Shown: in pieces, positions 50,645-59,731 of the stretch | How positions within the stretch are numbered: the first letter of the stretch is position 1 | How the letters are laid out: each line of letters opens with the position of its first letter | Source of the DNA: Bradyrhizobium macuxiense | GTDB taxonomy: Bacteria > Pseudomonadota > Alphaproteobacteria > Rhizobiales > Xanthobacteraceae | Assembly: GCF_007993935.1 (NCBI RefSeq) | Contig: NZ_VITY01000023.1 | Coordinates: 1-64,000, forward strand | DNA: 64,000 bases | Direction: 5' to 3' | The notes under the pieces: model-generated | What the model was told of the DNA's origin: nothing | Database searches by the model: none | What the model saw: the letters and a program-made list of their open reading frames with translations, nothing else | Translations under genes and position numbers: made by a program

Positions 50645-51648
50645 GGGACTTCTGGATCGCTTGCGGCCATCACTTGCTCGATCGAGATGCGGGCGGCAGG
50701 CTCGTGGCGACCGAACAGCTGCTGAAGGCCTATTTCGCTCGTCCCGAGTTGATGCCGCCGGACGATGCCTGCGAGATCGAACGCAGGCTGCATCGGGATT
50801 TGCTCGCCGATCCGCGTCGGGCGGTTGCCGGGGAAGAGGTTGCCGCGATCGTCGATGGGGATGCCCGGGAGAATTGGCGCTTCGTACTGGCATTCCGCGA
50901 CCTCTTGCTACGTGAACCTACCTTGGAGGCGGCATATCTTGCACTGGTTCGTTCAGGATCGATCAACCTGCCACCCCTGTTCCTGAACCAGCTCGTGCAC
51001 GTCATCCTGCGCAACGCACTCGATGGCTGTGAGGACCCGTTCGTGCTGCGCGCGGCCGAGCTGTTCTTCCGGCCTCAGCGCATTATTCCGCACGAGCATT
51101 CGTTGCTGCTGGGTGACGAAGAAGTCATAGGCGGAGCCAGTCCGACGCCGGTGTTGTCGCTGATCTCCATGTTGGGGGGCGCGACCGGAGCGGGGGTCGA
51201 CGTCTTGGGCGATGCGAATGCCGACAGCTACTGGCATCGCAGCGATCAGTTCGATCTTGCGCTCGACTTGGGCAGCGGAACGCGGGGGCCGGCTGCGCTG
51301 GCGGACGTCATGAAACTCTGGATTTCTCATTTGCTCGGGGTCGACGTCGCAATTGAGCCGCTCGCCGCCCTGCGCGATGCGAAGCTCGCCTGGTATGTCG
51401 GGCTCGATGCCGAAGCCACAGGGATCGGCGACCGGCTGTGGCATGGCGAGACGCTCGATGACCGAACGATGGCACGCGTGCTGGCGTTGTTCCGGGTGAC
51501 TTTCGCCGATGCGCATCTGGTCGTCGACGCCGTCAGGCGCGAGGGCGTCTATCTGATACTGGCAATGAGCCCCGATCAGGTTGTGCGGGTGAAACCGCAA
51601 AATCTGTTGACGGGGCTGCCGATCAAGCACCTGGAGGCCATGACGTGA
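50641..51648 (+). CDS. DUF6352-like formate-dehydrogenase-associated protein
   Basis: A 335-residue soluble protein with FWIACGHHLLDRDAGGRLVA at its start and two repeated helical lobes (FARPELMPPDDACEIERRLH; LFLNQLVHVILRNALDGCED). Matches what I remember as DUF6352. Coupled to its neighbours by ATGA at the start and GTGA at the end. Two adjacent His (GHH) near residue 10 could bind metal. Function unknown. Confidence 0.75.
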   Translation: MRDFWIACGHHLLDRDAGGRLVATEQLLKAYFARPELMPPDDACEIERRLHRDLLADPRRAVAGEEVAAIVDGDARENWRFVLAFRDLLLREPTLEAAYLALVRSGSINLPPLFLNQLVHVILRNALDGCEDPFVLRAAELFFRPQRIIPHEHSLLLGDEEVIGGASPTPVLSLISMLGGATGAGVDVLGDANADSYWHRSDQFDLALDLGSGTRGPAALADVMKLWISHLLGVDVAIEPLAALRDAKLAWYVGLDAEATGIGDRLWHGETLDDRTMARVLALFRVTFADAHLVVDAVRREGVYLILAMSPDQVVRVKPQNLLTGLPIKHLEAMT

Positions 51649-52160
51649 GTTCCGCCGCCCTGCCGTTGTTGCGCATTCCGCTCGGCGTCGTGGTTGAGCG
51701 GGCAAGCGCGGAATCCCCGTGGACCGATTTCGTCTGGCGTGGCACCGGCGTGTTGCCGGATGAGCCTGACATGACGCCGTGGACCGTCCTACGGGAGCAG
51801 GGGGGAACGACGCTGTTTTATGCCGGGAGCGCGATGGTCGATCTCTATCGTTCGGAAGCAGCGCGCTACCGCGACAATCTCGCCAGCGGTGATCCCAGTG
51901 TCTGGATTATACTGACTCCTTCCGAGGGCGCCTGGCCCTATGTCGTTTCGGCAGTCACCGCGGATCCCGCGGAAGGGGAGGCATTCACCGAAGCCGGTGC
52001 CAATCTGGTCGAGGCGGTGCCGATGCCGGAGGTGCTACGTCAGGCGATTGAAAATTTCATCGCGCAGCACCACGTCGAGACGGAGTTCGTCAAGCGCGAG
52101 CGGCGACGCGCCGATCCGGAGGCGCTTGCGCGGCGTCACCACGAAGGTGGGCACGAATGA
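51645..52160 (+). CDS. DUF3305-domain protein
   Basis: A 171-residue protein: LPLLRIPLGVVVERASAESP, WTDFVWRGTGVLP, DPSVWIILTPSEGAWPYVVS, VTADPAEGEAFTEAG. This is the DUF3305 pattern, which in alphaproteobacteria is nearly always followed by DUF3306 and formate dehydrogenase genes. GTG start overlapping the previous stop. Biochemical role unknown. Confidence 0.85.
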   Translation: MSSAALPLLRIPLGVVVERASAESPWTDFVWRGTGVLPDEPDMTPWTVLREQGGTTLFYAGSAMVDLYRSEAARYRDNLASGDPSVWIILTPSEGAWPYVVSAVTADPAEGEAFTEAGANLVEAVPMPEVLRQAIENFIAQHHVETEFVKRERRRADPEALARRHHEGGHE

Positions 52161-52813
52161 GTGACGAGCATTTCCTGGCGCGCTGGTCGCGTCGCAAGCA
52201 GGAGGCGAAGCCCGACCAGGTCCAACCGGCGCCGGAAGAAGCGGTCGAGGCGCACGCGCCGGCGCCGGCAAACCCCGCGCCGGCGGTCCCGGATCTCCCC
52301 CAGCCGGATCTTTCGACATTGCCTCCCATTGAATCGATTGATGCCGCCACTGACATCACGGCCTTCCTGCGCAAAGGCATTCCGCAGGAGTTGAGCCGGG
52401 CGGCGCTTCGTCGTGCCTGGAGTGCCGATCCCGCCATCCGCGATTTCGTGGGGTTGGCGGAGAACGCCTGGGACTTCAACGACCCGAACGCCATGGCGGG
52501 TTTCGGCCCATTAGACTATTCAGCCGAGCAGGTTGGCGCGCTTGTCCGTCGCATCGTCGGGGATGTGGCAGAGGCTGCCAAAAGCCTCGCCAACCCGCAA
52601 ACGGGGGCCGCCGAAGCGGGAGCGCAATCGGTTCATCTGCCGCCCGATCTTGCGCCGTCATCCAACCCGGTGAAGACAATCATGAGTCCTCAACAGCTCT
52701 CGGAGCGCCCGGTCGAGGAATTGCCGCCGGATTCTGCTGCACCGCAACCGGTTGCTGCGAGCGATGAGACTGCCGTTCCGCGCCGCACACATGGCGGGGC
52801 GCTGCCCCGGTAG
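52157..52813 (+). CDS. DUF3306-domain protein
   Basis: A 218-residue protein. The N-terminus (FLARWSRRKQEAK) and core (FLRKGIPQELSRAALRRAWS, then DFVGLAENAWDFNDPNAM) are the DUF3306 pattern; the rest is Ala/Pro-rich and likely disordered. Overlaps the DUF3305 gene by ATGA and is its regular partner in formate dehydrogenase operons. Confidence 0.85.
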   Translation: MSDEHFLARWSRRKQEAKPDQVQPAPEEAVEAHAPAPANPAPAVPDLPQPDLSTLPPIESIDAATDITAFLRKGIPQELSRAALRRAWSADPAIRDFVGLAENAWDFNDPNAMAGFGPLDYSAEQVGALVRRIVGDVAEAAKSLANPQTGAAEAGAQSVHLPPDLAPSSNPVKTIMSPQQLSERPVEELPPDSAAPQPVAASDETAVPRRTHGGALPR

Positions 52814-52926
52814 GCTGCGACTAAATGCGATAGCCTCAAGCTATAGCAGTTGATTGACCGCTTCCCGGCGCGCGCCGTAATCTTTCGTCCGCAAACGCAA
52901 TTTGACCCCTGGAATGGGAGGTCGGC

Positions 52927-53706
52927 GTGCGCGATGCGGGACTTGAACGCGCAATTGATGCAGCGGGCGGCGTGGCCGAGCTTGCCCGTAAGATCGGTAT
53001 TGCCCAGCCTTCAGTGTCGAACTGGAACAGGGTGCCTGCGCAACGCGTGATCGCGGTCGAGGCCGTAACGGGCATTCCCCGCACGCTGCTTCGCCCCGAT
53101 CTCTACAGCGAGCCCGTCGTGGTTGGCGACGCGGTTGATCCGATCGATGCCGCGCGCGCCCGGGAATATGCGCTGCTTGCAAACTTGCTTTGGTCCGCGC
53201 CATCGGCCGCATTGCTTGAGCAGATCGCGCAGCTGAAGGGCGATGCGACCCCGCTGGGGCGCGCCCATGCAGCTCTTGCCGATGCTGCATCGGTCGCCGT
53301 CGTGTCCGAGGTCGAGCGCGAATATTTCGATCTGTTCGTCGGTCTCGGCCGTGGCGAGTTGCTGCCTTACGCGTCCTATTACCTGACCGGCTTTCTCAAC
53401 GAACGTCCGTTGTCGCGCCTGCGCGACGATCTGGCTCTGCTCGGCATCGAGCGGGTTGAGAACAATTTTGAGCCCGAGGATCACGCGGGGACGTTGTGCG
53501 AGATCATGGCGGAGCTCGCGGCGGCGAGCCCTACGCCATCGCCGGACGCACAACGTGTTTTCTTCGAGAAGCACGTCTCGCTCTGGATGGGACGCTTGTT
53601 CGCCGACATGGAGAAGGCGGAAAACGCCGGATTCTACCGATCGGTCGGGACACTCGGACGGGTCTTTCTGGAAATAGAAGCCGAAGCTTTCACATTCGCC
53701 AACTGA
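52927..53706 (+). CDS. HTH-TorD fusion: formate dehydrogenase chaperone with N-terminal DNA-binding-like domain
   Basis: A 259-residue protein starting at GTG behind GGGAGG. The first 65 residues are a Cro/YdaS-like HTH (VAELARKIGIAQPSVSNWNR, then VIAVEAVTGIPRTLLRPDLY). The rest is a TorD/DmsD-type all-helical chaperone (REYALLANLLWSAPSAALLE, EREYFDLFVGLGRGELLPYA, FYRSVGTLGRVFLEIE). TorD-family proteins guard the TAT signal and assist cofactor loading of molybdoenzymes; the target is surely the formate dehydrogenase encoded next. The fused HTH suggests autoregulation or a switch sensing enzyme assembly. Confidence 0.88.
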   Translation: MRDAGLERAIDAAGGVAELARKIGIAQPSVSNWNRVPAQRVIAVEAVTGIPRTLLRPDLYSEPVVVGDAVDPIDAARAREYALLANLLWSAPSAALLEQIAQLKGDATPLGRAHAALADAASVAVVSEVEREYFDLFVGLGRGELLPYASYYLTGFLNERPLSRLRDDLALLGIERVENNFEPEDHAGTLCEIMAELAAASPTPSPDAQRVFFEKHVSLWMGRLFADMEKAENAGFYRSVGTLGRVFLEIEAEAFTFAN

Positions 53707-53734
53707 CCGGCTCCGCTGGTCCAGGAGTAACGCG

Positions 53735-53944
53735 ATGAGAGATGAGAGGAAAACGACAGCCGGCCGCCGCGACTTCCTTCGCAAGGCCGGAATCGGCGCC
53801 ATCGGCGCGGGAGCGACACTGGCGACACCCTTGATTGCGCCCGCACAAGCCGACAGCGAGACCGACGATGAGAAACGCAAGGCGCGATACAAGGAAACCG
53901 ACCACGTGAAGGCCTATTACCGCGTCAATCGTTACCCTGGTTGA
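53735..53944 (+). CDS. small TAT-signal protein of formate dehydrogenase operons
   Basis: A 69-residue protein made mostly of a TAT signal (GRRDFLRKAGIGAIGAGATL) and a short charged tail ending KAYYRVNRYPG. Proteins of this type (formate dehydrogenase region TAT target, TIGR02811) regularly precede fdhA. Function unknown, perhaps an assembly factor or small subunit. Overlaps the possible upstream start of fdhA. Confidence 0.85.
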   Translation: MRDERKTTAGRRDFLRKAGIGAIGAGATLATPLIAPAQADSETDDEKRKARYKETDHVKAYYRVNRYPG

Positions 53945-53955
53945 GGGAGGCGGCC

Positions 53956-56904
53956 GTGCTGATCAAGAGAACACAACAGCGTTCCGCAATCACCTCAAGC
54001 GGATCCATCGCGGCAGGCTTGTCCGGACAACGGAGCGGTCTCGACCGCCGCGCTTTCCTGCGCCGATCGGGCCTTGCTGGGGGGGCGCTCGCCGCGTTGA
54101 CCACGCTGCCGCCCGGCAGCGTGCGGACGGCAAAAGCGGCGATAGCAGGTCCGCTCACATCCGGGGCGGCGGTTCGCAAGAACATTTGCACGCACTGCTC
54201 CGTGGGATGCACCGTGACCGCGGAGGTACTGAACGGCGTCTGGATTGGTCAGGAGCCGAGCTGGGATTCTCCGATCAATCGCGGATCGCATTGTGCGAAG
54301 GGCGCATCCGTGCGCGAGCTCGTGCACAGCGAGCGTCGGCTGCGCTATCCGATGAAGCTTGTGGGCGGACAGTGGACACGCGTTTCCTGGGACACCGCGG
54401 TCAACGAAATCGGCGACAAGCTGTTCGAAATTCGTGAAAAGTCCGGTCCTGACTCCGTTTACTGGCTCGGATCGGCCAAGATGACCAACGAAGGCTCCTA
54501 TCTTTTCCGCAAGCTCGGCGCATTCTGGGGCACCAACAACACCGACCATCAGGCACGCATCTGCCACTCAACGACCGTCACCGGCGTGGCCAATACCTGG
54601 GGCTACGGTGCGATGACGAACAGCTACAACGATATCCGCAACGCCAAGACCCAGATGATCATGGGCGGGAATCCGGCCGAGGCGCATCCGGTCTCTTTAC
54701 AGCATCTGCTGGAGGGCAAGGAGCTTCAAAAAGCAAACTTCATCGTCATCGATCCGCGCCTGACACGGACCGCGGCCCACGCGACCGAGTATGTCCGGAT
54801 GCGGCCAGGTACCGACATCCCGGTGCTCTATGGCATCATGTGGCACATCCTGCAGAACGGCTGGGAGGACAAGGAGTTCATCAGGCAACGGGTCTACGGG
54901 TTCGACGATCTCCGCAAAGAGGTGGAGAAATGGAATCCGGAGGAAGTCGAGCGCGTCAGCGGCATTCCTGGCGAACAGCTCAAGCGTGTCGCCAAGATGT
55001 TCGCGACGGAAAAGCCGTCGACGCTGATCTGGGCCATGGGGCAGACCCAGAAAACAGTCGGCACCGCCAATGTGCGGGCGAGTTGCATCCTGCTGCTAAT
55101 GACTGGAAATGTCGGCGGACCGGGCATGGGCGCCAACATCTTCCGCGGCCATGACAATGTGCAGGGAGCGACCGACGTCGGGCTCGATATCGTCACGCTG
55201 CCGTTCTACTACGGCCTTGCCGAAGGTGCCTGGAAGCACTGGGCACGGGTTTGGGAGGTCGACTACGACTTCCTGAAGTCGCGCTTCGACTCCAAGCAGA
55301 TCATGGAAACCCCTGGTATCCCGCTGACCCGCTGGTTTGACGCGGCAACCCTGCCGAAAGAGCAGGTCGCGCAGAAGGACAACGTGCGCGCGGTGTTCGT
55401 GCAGGGACATGCCAGCAACAGCATTACGCGCGTTCCGGAATCCCTTAATGGTCTGAAGGCGCTCGAGCTGCTCGTCATCGCCGACCCGCATCCAACCACC
55501 TGGGCATCGCTGTCGGTCGAGGCGGGACGCAAGGACGGCGTCTACATTCTTCCGGTTGCCACGCAATTCGAGTGCAAGGGATCGCGCGTGGCTTCGAACC
55601 GCTCGCTGCAGTGGGGCGAGCAGATCGTAAAGCCGATCTTCGAATCGAAGGATGACCTCGAAGTCATGTACCTCGTGGCGAAGAAACTCGGCTTCGTCGA
55701 CAAGATGTTCAAAAATATCAAGGTCGAGAACAACCTGCCGGAGGCCGAAGATATCCTGCGCGAGATGAATCGCGGCAGCTGGTCGACCGGCTATTGCGGA
55801 CAGTCGCCCGAGCGTCTCAAGGCGCACATGAAGAACCAGGCCAAGTTCGACTTCCTGACCATGCGGGCGCCCAAGGACGATCCGGAAGTCGGCGGCGATT
55901 ATTACGGTCTGCCGTGGCCGTGCTGGGGCTCGCCCGAGGTGCGCCATCCCGGCACTCCGTTGCTCTACAATACCAACCTGAGTGTGATGGATGGCGGCGG
56001 CACGTTCCGTCCGCGCTTCGGCATCGAGCGCGAGGAGAAGCTGCCTGACGGCACCACGCGCAAGGTGAGCCTGCTTGCGGACGGTTCTTACTCCAAGGAC
56101 TCGGAGATCAAGGACGGTTATCCGGAATTCACGCTGGCGAGCCTGAAGAAGCTCGGCTGGGACAAGGATCTCAGCGAGGCGGAGATGGCCACCATCACCA
56201 AGATCAACTCCGCCAATCCGGATGCGGTCTCATGGTCCCTCGACCTGTCCGGCGGCATCCAGCGCGTAGCGCTCAAACACGGCTGTGTGCCCTATGGAAA
56301 CGGTAAGGCGCGCATGAACGCGTTCGGCCTGCCCGATCCCATTCCGGTGCATCGCGAACCGATCTACACGCCGCGCGTCGATCTGGTTGCAAAATATCCG
56401 ACGCTGCCCGATGCCAAGCAATTCCGCCTGCCGAACATCGGTTTTTCCGTGCAGAAGGCCGCGGTGGAGAAGGGCATCGCGAAGCAATTCCCGCTCATCC
56501 TGTCGTCGGGGCGTCTCGTCGAATACGAGGGCGGAGGCGAAGAAACTCGCACCAACCCGTGGCTTGCCGAATTGCAGCAGGACATGTTCATCGAGATCAG
56601 CCCGGCTGATGCCGCCGATCGCGGCATCAAGGATGGCGGCTGGGTCTGGGTGACTGGCGCCGAAAACAATTCGCGCGCCAGGATGAAGGCGCTGGTGACC
56701 GAACGCGTCGGCAAGGGGGTCGCCTGGATGCCCTTCCACTTCGGCGGCTGGTTCGCAGGCAAGGATCTGCGCGGCAATTATCCGAAGGGCACCGATCCGA
56801 TCGTGCTCGGCGAAAGCGCAAACACGATCACCACCTACGGATACGATCCGGCGACCGGCATGCAAGAGCCCAAAGTCACTCTCTGCCAGATCGCGGCGGC
56901 ATAA
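53956..56904 (+). CDS. fdhA: formate dehydrogenase catalytic subunit (Mo/W-bis-MGD, cysteine type)
   Basis: A 982-residue DMSO-reductase-family enzyme with TAT signal (LDRRAFLRRSGLAGG). One [4Fe-4S] cluster is held by Cys78, Cys81, Cys85 and Cys113 (CTHCSVGC). The metal ligand is Cys203 (QARICHSTTV) at the position where E. coli FDH-N has selenocysteine; it is a normal TGC, so the protein is non-selenium. Periplasmic by TAT, it oxidises formate to CO2. The GTG start has GGGAGG five bases upstream; an earlier TTG is less likely. First subunit of the FdhABC set. Confidence 0.94.
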   Translation: MLIKRTQQRSAITSSGSIAAGLSGQRSGLDRRAFLRRSGLAGGALAALTTLPPGSVRTAKAAIAGPLTSGAAVRKNICTHCSVGCTVTAEVLNGVWIGQEPSWDSPINRGSHCAKGASVRELVHSERRLRYPMKLVGGQWTRVSWDTAVNEIGDKLFEIREKSGPDSVYWLGSAKMTNEGSYLFRKLGAFWGTNNTDHQARICHSTTVTGVANTWGYGAMTNSYNDIRNAKTQMIMGGNPAEAHPVSLQHLLEGKELQKANFIVIDPRLTRTAAHATEYVRMRPGTDIPVLYGIMWHILQNGWEDKEFIRQRVYGFDDLRKEVEKWNPEEVERVSGIPGEQLKRVAKMFATEKPSTLIWAMGQTQKTVGTANVRASCILLLMTGNVGGPGMGANIFRGHDNVQGATDVGLDIVTLPFYYGLAEGAWKHWARVWEVDYDFLKSRFDSKQIMETPGIPLTRWFDAATLPKEQVAQKDNVRAVFVQGHASNSITRVPESLNGLKALELLVIADPHPTTWASLSVEAGRKDGVYILPVATQFECKGSRVASNRSLQWGEQIVKPIFESKDDLEVMYLVAKKLGFVDKMFKNIKVENNLPEAEDILREMNRGSWSTGYCGQSPERLKAHMKNQAKFDFLTMRAPKDDPEVGGDYYGLPWPCWGSPEVRHPGTPLLYNTNLSVMDGGGTFRPRFGIEREEKLPDGTTRKVSLLADGSYSKDSEIKDGYPEFTLASLKKLGWDKDLSEAEMATITKINSANPDAVSWSLDLSGGIQRVALKHGCVPYGNGKARMNAFGLPDPIPVHREPIYTPRVDLVAKYPTLPDAKQFRLPNIGFSVQKAAVEKGIAKQFPLILSSGRLVEYEGGGEETRTNPWLAELQQDMFIEISPADAADRGIKDGGWVWVTGAENNSRARMKALVTERVGKGVAWMPFHFGGWFAGKDLRGNYPKGTDPIVLGESANTITTYGYDPATGMQEPKVTLCQIAAA

Positions 56905-56916
56905 GGAGCAACGACC

Positions 56917-57513
56917 ATGGCACGTATGAAATTCCTCTGCGACGCCGACCGTTGCATCGAATGCAATGCCTGCGTCACCGCCTGCAAGAACGAGCACGAG
57001 GTGCCCTGGGGCATCAACCGGCGCCGCGTCGTCACCATCAATGACGGCAAGCCGGGCGAGCGTTCCGTCTCGATGGCCTGCATGCATTGCACCGACGCCC
57101 CATGCGCGGCGGTATGCCCGGTGAATTGTATCTACACGACGGCCGACGGTGTCGTGCTTCATTCCAAGGACCTTTGCATCGGCTGCGGCTATTGCTTCTA
57201 CGCCTGTCCGTTCGGCGCGCCGCAATATCCGAAGGTCGGCAACTTCGGCTCGCGCGGCAAGATGGACAAGTGCACGTTCTGCGCCGGAGGGCCCGAGGCC
57301 GACGGCAGCAAGGCGGAGTACGAGAAATACGGCGCAAACCGTCTCGCCGAAGGCAAGTTGCCGCTCTGCGCCGAGATGTGCTCGACCAAGTCGTTGCTTG
57401 CTGGCGACGGCGAAATCATTGCCCAGATCTACAAGGAGCGTGTGATGAAGCGCGGTTACGGCTCTGGCGCCTGGGGCTGGAAGACCGCGTATCGCGAGAC
57501 GATCGAGTCCTGA
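56917..57513 (+). CDS. fdhB: formate dehydrogenase iron-sulfur (beta) subunit
   Basis: A 198-residue FDH3-type beta subunit with four ferredoxin-like Cys groups: CDADRCIECNACVTACKNEH, CMHCTDAPCAAVCP, CIGCGYCFYACPFG and CTFC near residue 125. It transmits electrons from the catalytic subunit to the cytochrome. It has no TAT signal or membrane anchor, so it is likely co-exported with FdhA. Follows fdhA by 12 bases. Confidence 0.93.
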   Translation: MARMKFLCDADRCIECNACVTACKNEHEVPWGINRRRVVTINDGKPGERSVSMACMHCTDAPCAAVCPVNCIYTTADGVVLHSKDLCIGCGYCFYACPFGAPQYPKVGNFGSRGKMDKCTFCAGGPEADGSKAEYEKYGANRLAEGKLPLCAEMCSTKSLLAGDGEIIAQIYKERVMKRGYGSGAWGWKTAYRETIES

Positions 57514-57555
57514 AAGACCACATCGCCAGCGATTGCCCAGTATCGGGAGGAATTG

Positions 57556-58554
57556 ATGGTGTGTTTTGCACGATTTGCCCGTCTCGTGATTGGCACGGGC
57601 GTGCTGCTGCTGCTCATCTGCGCGGCTTCACCGTCCATCGCCCAGCAGGTCAACCCGACAGCGAGCTCAGTCAAGGAGCAGCAGCTTCTCCAGGAGCTGA
57701 ACAGGGTCCAGGGACGCGTCAGCATCCCCGACCAGCGCTCCGGCGTGCTCGAGCAGCCGGCAGGCCGTGAATGGCGTGAGTTCCGGAACGTGACGCTGCA
57801 CTGGATAGGCGGTGTCGCCATTCTTGGCATGCTTGCGGCGTTGATCATTTTCTATCTGACCCGGGGCATGGTGCGGCTTCAGAGCGGTCGTTCGGGCCGG
57901 ACCCTCGTGCGCTTTAGCTCATTCGAACGCTTCGTGCACTGGATGACGGCGACCTGCTTCATCGTTCTCGCGCTTTCGGGATTGAACGTCACCTTCGGCC
58001 GTACGCTGCTTCTGCCCTTGATGGGTCACGAAGCGTTTTCCGAATGGTCGCAATGGGCGAAATATGCGCACAATTACCTAAGCTTCCCGTTCACGATTGG
58101 CGTCGTTCTGATCTTCCTGATGTGGCTCGCCGGCAATATACCGAATAAGGTGGATGCCGCTTGGCTCAAGCGCGGCGGCGGCATCGTGGGTCACGATCAT
58201 CCGCCGGCCTATCGTTTCAACGCCGGCCAGAAGGCAATCTATTGGATCGTTGTGATTGGCGGGGGCCTGGTGGCAGCCACCGGATATGAGCTGATGTTCC
58301 CGTTCTATCTATCAGGTATCGAAGGGATGCAGCTCGCGCAGGTCGTCCACGCCACCGTGGCGATGCTGTTCATGGCGGTGATGCTGGCCCACATCTATAT
58401 CGGTACGATAGGCATGGAAGGGGCGTTCGAGGCGATGGGTAGCGGCACCGTCGACGTCAACTGGGCGAAGGAGCACCATAGTCTCTGGCTCGAACAGGAG
58501 AACGCGCGGACCGGTGCAAACGACGCGCGAACACAGCCCACTGCCGCGGAGTAG
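57556..58554 (+). CDS. fdhC: formate dehydrogenase cytochrome b (gamma) subunit
   Basis: A 332-residue membrane subunit: N-terminal signal-like helix, exported loop, then the four-helix cytochrome b561-type bundle. Heme-b histidine candidates are in ERFVHWM, KYAHNYL, VVHATVA and LAHIYIG. It takes electrons from FdhB and reduces quinone, anchoring the complex. The periplasmic loop before the first core helix (about residues 30-75) is longer than in E. coli FdnI. ATG follows GGGAGGAATTG. Confidence 0.92.
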   Translation: MVCFARFARLVIGTGVLLLLICAASPSIAQQVNPTASSVKEQQLLQELNRVQGRVSIPDQRSGVLEQPAGREWREFRNVTLHWIGGVAILGMLAALIIFYLTRGMVRLQSGRSGRTLVRFSSFERFVHWMTATCFIVLALSGLNVTFGRTLLLPLMGHEAFSEWSQWAKYAHNYLSFPFTIGVVLIFLMWLAGNIPNKVDAAWLKRGGGIVGHDHPPAYRFNAGQKAIYWIVVIGGGLVAATGYELMFPFYLSGIEGMQLAQVVHATVAMLFMAVMLAHIYIGTIGMEGAFEAMGSGTVDVNWAKEHHSLWLEQENARTGANDARTQPTAAE

Positions 58555-58590
58555 GTGGCGCACGCAGCCCCAGACGTTTAGCGCGTCCCA

Positions 58591-58713
58591 CTAAAGGCGC
58601 ACGCCCGTCGTTGCAAAGGCCTGTTGCACCGGCTCCTGCACGCGGTTTAAAACCGCGGCCCCAATTGCTGCCAGAACAATGGCGGCCGCACAGGCGAGCA
58701 AAAAGGACTTCAT
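58591..58713 (-). CDS. 40-residue small membrane peptide
   Basis: A very short gene on the reverse strand: MKSFLLACAAAIVLAAIGAA, then VLNRVQEPVQQAFATTGVRL and TAG. GGGAGAA lies six bases before the ATG. One hydrophobic helix and a polar tail. I recall nearly identical short proteins as common unannotated genes in Bradyrhizobium. Convergent with fdhC. Function unknown. Confidence 0.6.
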   Translation of the reverse strand: MKSFLLACAAAIVLAAIGAAVLNRVQEPVQQAFATTGVRL

Positions 58714-59016
58714 CGCCGTTCTCCCAAAAACCGGGATTTCGTGAGCTTACACAAAACGGCTCATCGCGGATAGCGCTGCGCTGTCCCTCCGACTGATGCG
58801 CGCTGTGCGGGTGGCCTGTGCACACGCATCCTCGTGTGCACTGAGAATCCGAAGGCGCGATTTTGCTTCCAATCGGTGCATATATCATCCTAGAAGAAGC
58901 AATCTGTGCAAGCCGGATCGTGCCAAATTCCTCAATCCGTCCAACTACATAGAGGCCGGGCGGGACAAAATAGATCAGCGAAATTAATGACTTGCGTTGG
59001 AGATTTTCCGTTGCGG

Positions 59017-59052
59017 TGATGGATTGGAGCGAGAGCTCAAGTTTTTCAGTGC
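59017..59052 (+). repeat. partial copy of the direct repeat
   Basis: GTGATGGATTGGAGCGAGAG, then CTCAAGTTTTTCAG, matching the first 35 bases of the left repeat copy with few changes. The second block of the repeat is absent here, so this is a truncated member. Confidence 0.6.
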
Positions 59053-59427
59053 GGTTGGCTCTCTCCGGCGCACTGCCTCTCCACTGTATCCAGCTCTCTG
59101 AAACGACGGCAAAGCATGAACATGGCGCTACATTGGTTGTCGCGACTAGTTCTGCGATGTCGCCCGTAGTCACCGTGCGAACCGTAGCTTCGGAACGTGG
59201 AGTCGCAGGACGGATTTTCCCGTTCAAGAACATGGTGCAGAAAGCTCGAGCGCCGCTCGGCGTCGGACTCGAAAGGAGAAAACCGTCGGTTAGATCGCAA
59301 GCCGAGCTGAATGTTGGTATCGATGGTTGCATCTCCGGGAATTGAACCTACGGAGAGGACCTGAGCATCCCCATCGTCGTTTGGGTCTCGATGGACCTCG
59401 GTTGCTCGAGCTGGATCAAATTGGTCT

Positions 59428-59512
59428 ATGATGGATTGGAATGAGAGTTTCGGTTTCTCAAGCGGTTAGAGGGCTATGTGTGCACGACGTGTGCACCGGG
59501 AGATCACGAAAA
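59428..59512 (+). repeat. right copy of the ~85-bp imperfect direct repeat
   Basis: Starts ATGATGGATTGGAATGAGAG and includes CGACGTGTGCACCGGGAGAT at the same spacing as the left copy. It is preceded by GAGCTGGATCAAATTGG, which matches GAGCTGGCTCAAACTTG upstream of the left copy. Confidence 0.75.
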
Positions 59513-59731
59513 GCCTTGTGATAGCAAATGTGAGCAGGCCATCTGAAGCCGGCCAGGCGACATGAAGTGGCCGATGCGCATGACACAACGTTCGGTGCGT
59601 AGGGTGAGTGACGGACGACGAGCAGCCTCGGTTATCGGACGCAGGAAGCTTGGCACCTCTTGCGAGACATTCACGCGCTCCGTTTCGTCGAACTCAAGAA
59701 CGATGGGTGCTTGCCGCGGCGTAAACCCTGT

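Larger units (their letters stand above)
58714..59731. other. AT-richer gene-poor region with repeats
   Basis: About one kilobase of visibly lower GC than the coding neighbours, without a convincing gene. It contains two members of the repeat family found near 28.4 kb (see separate entries). The short open frames lack ribosome sites and family character. This is the likely right border of the accessory segment. Confidence 0.55.

Noticed and set aside
58641..58657. CGCGGTTT-A-AAACCGCG palindrome after fdhC as a terminator or operator
   Set aside because: It lies within the supported 40-residue small gene and has no U tract; likely a coding coincidence.
58992..59345. 117-residue open frame in the right border region
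   Set aside because: It runs across the truncated repeat copy, has no ribosome site and no recognisable domain.
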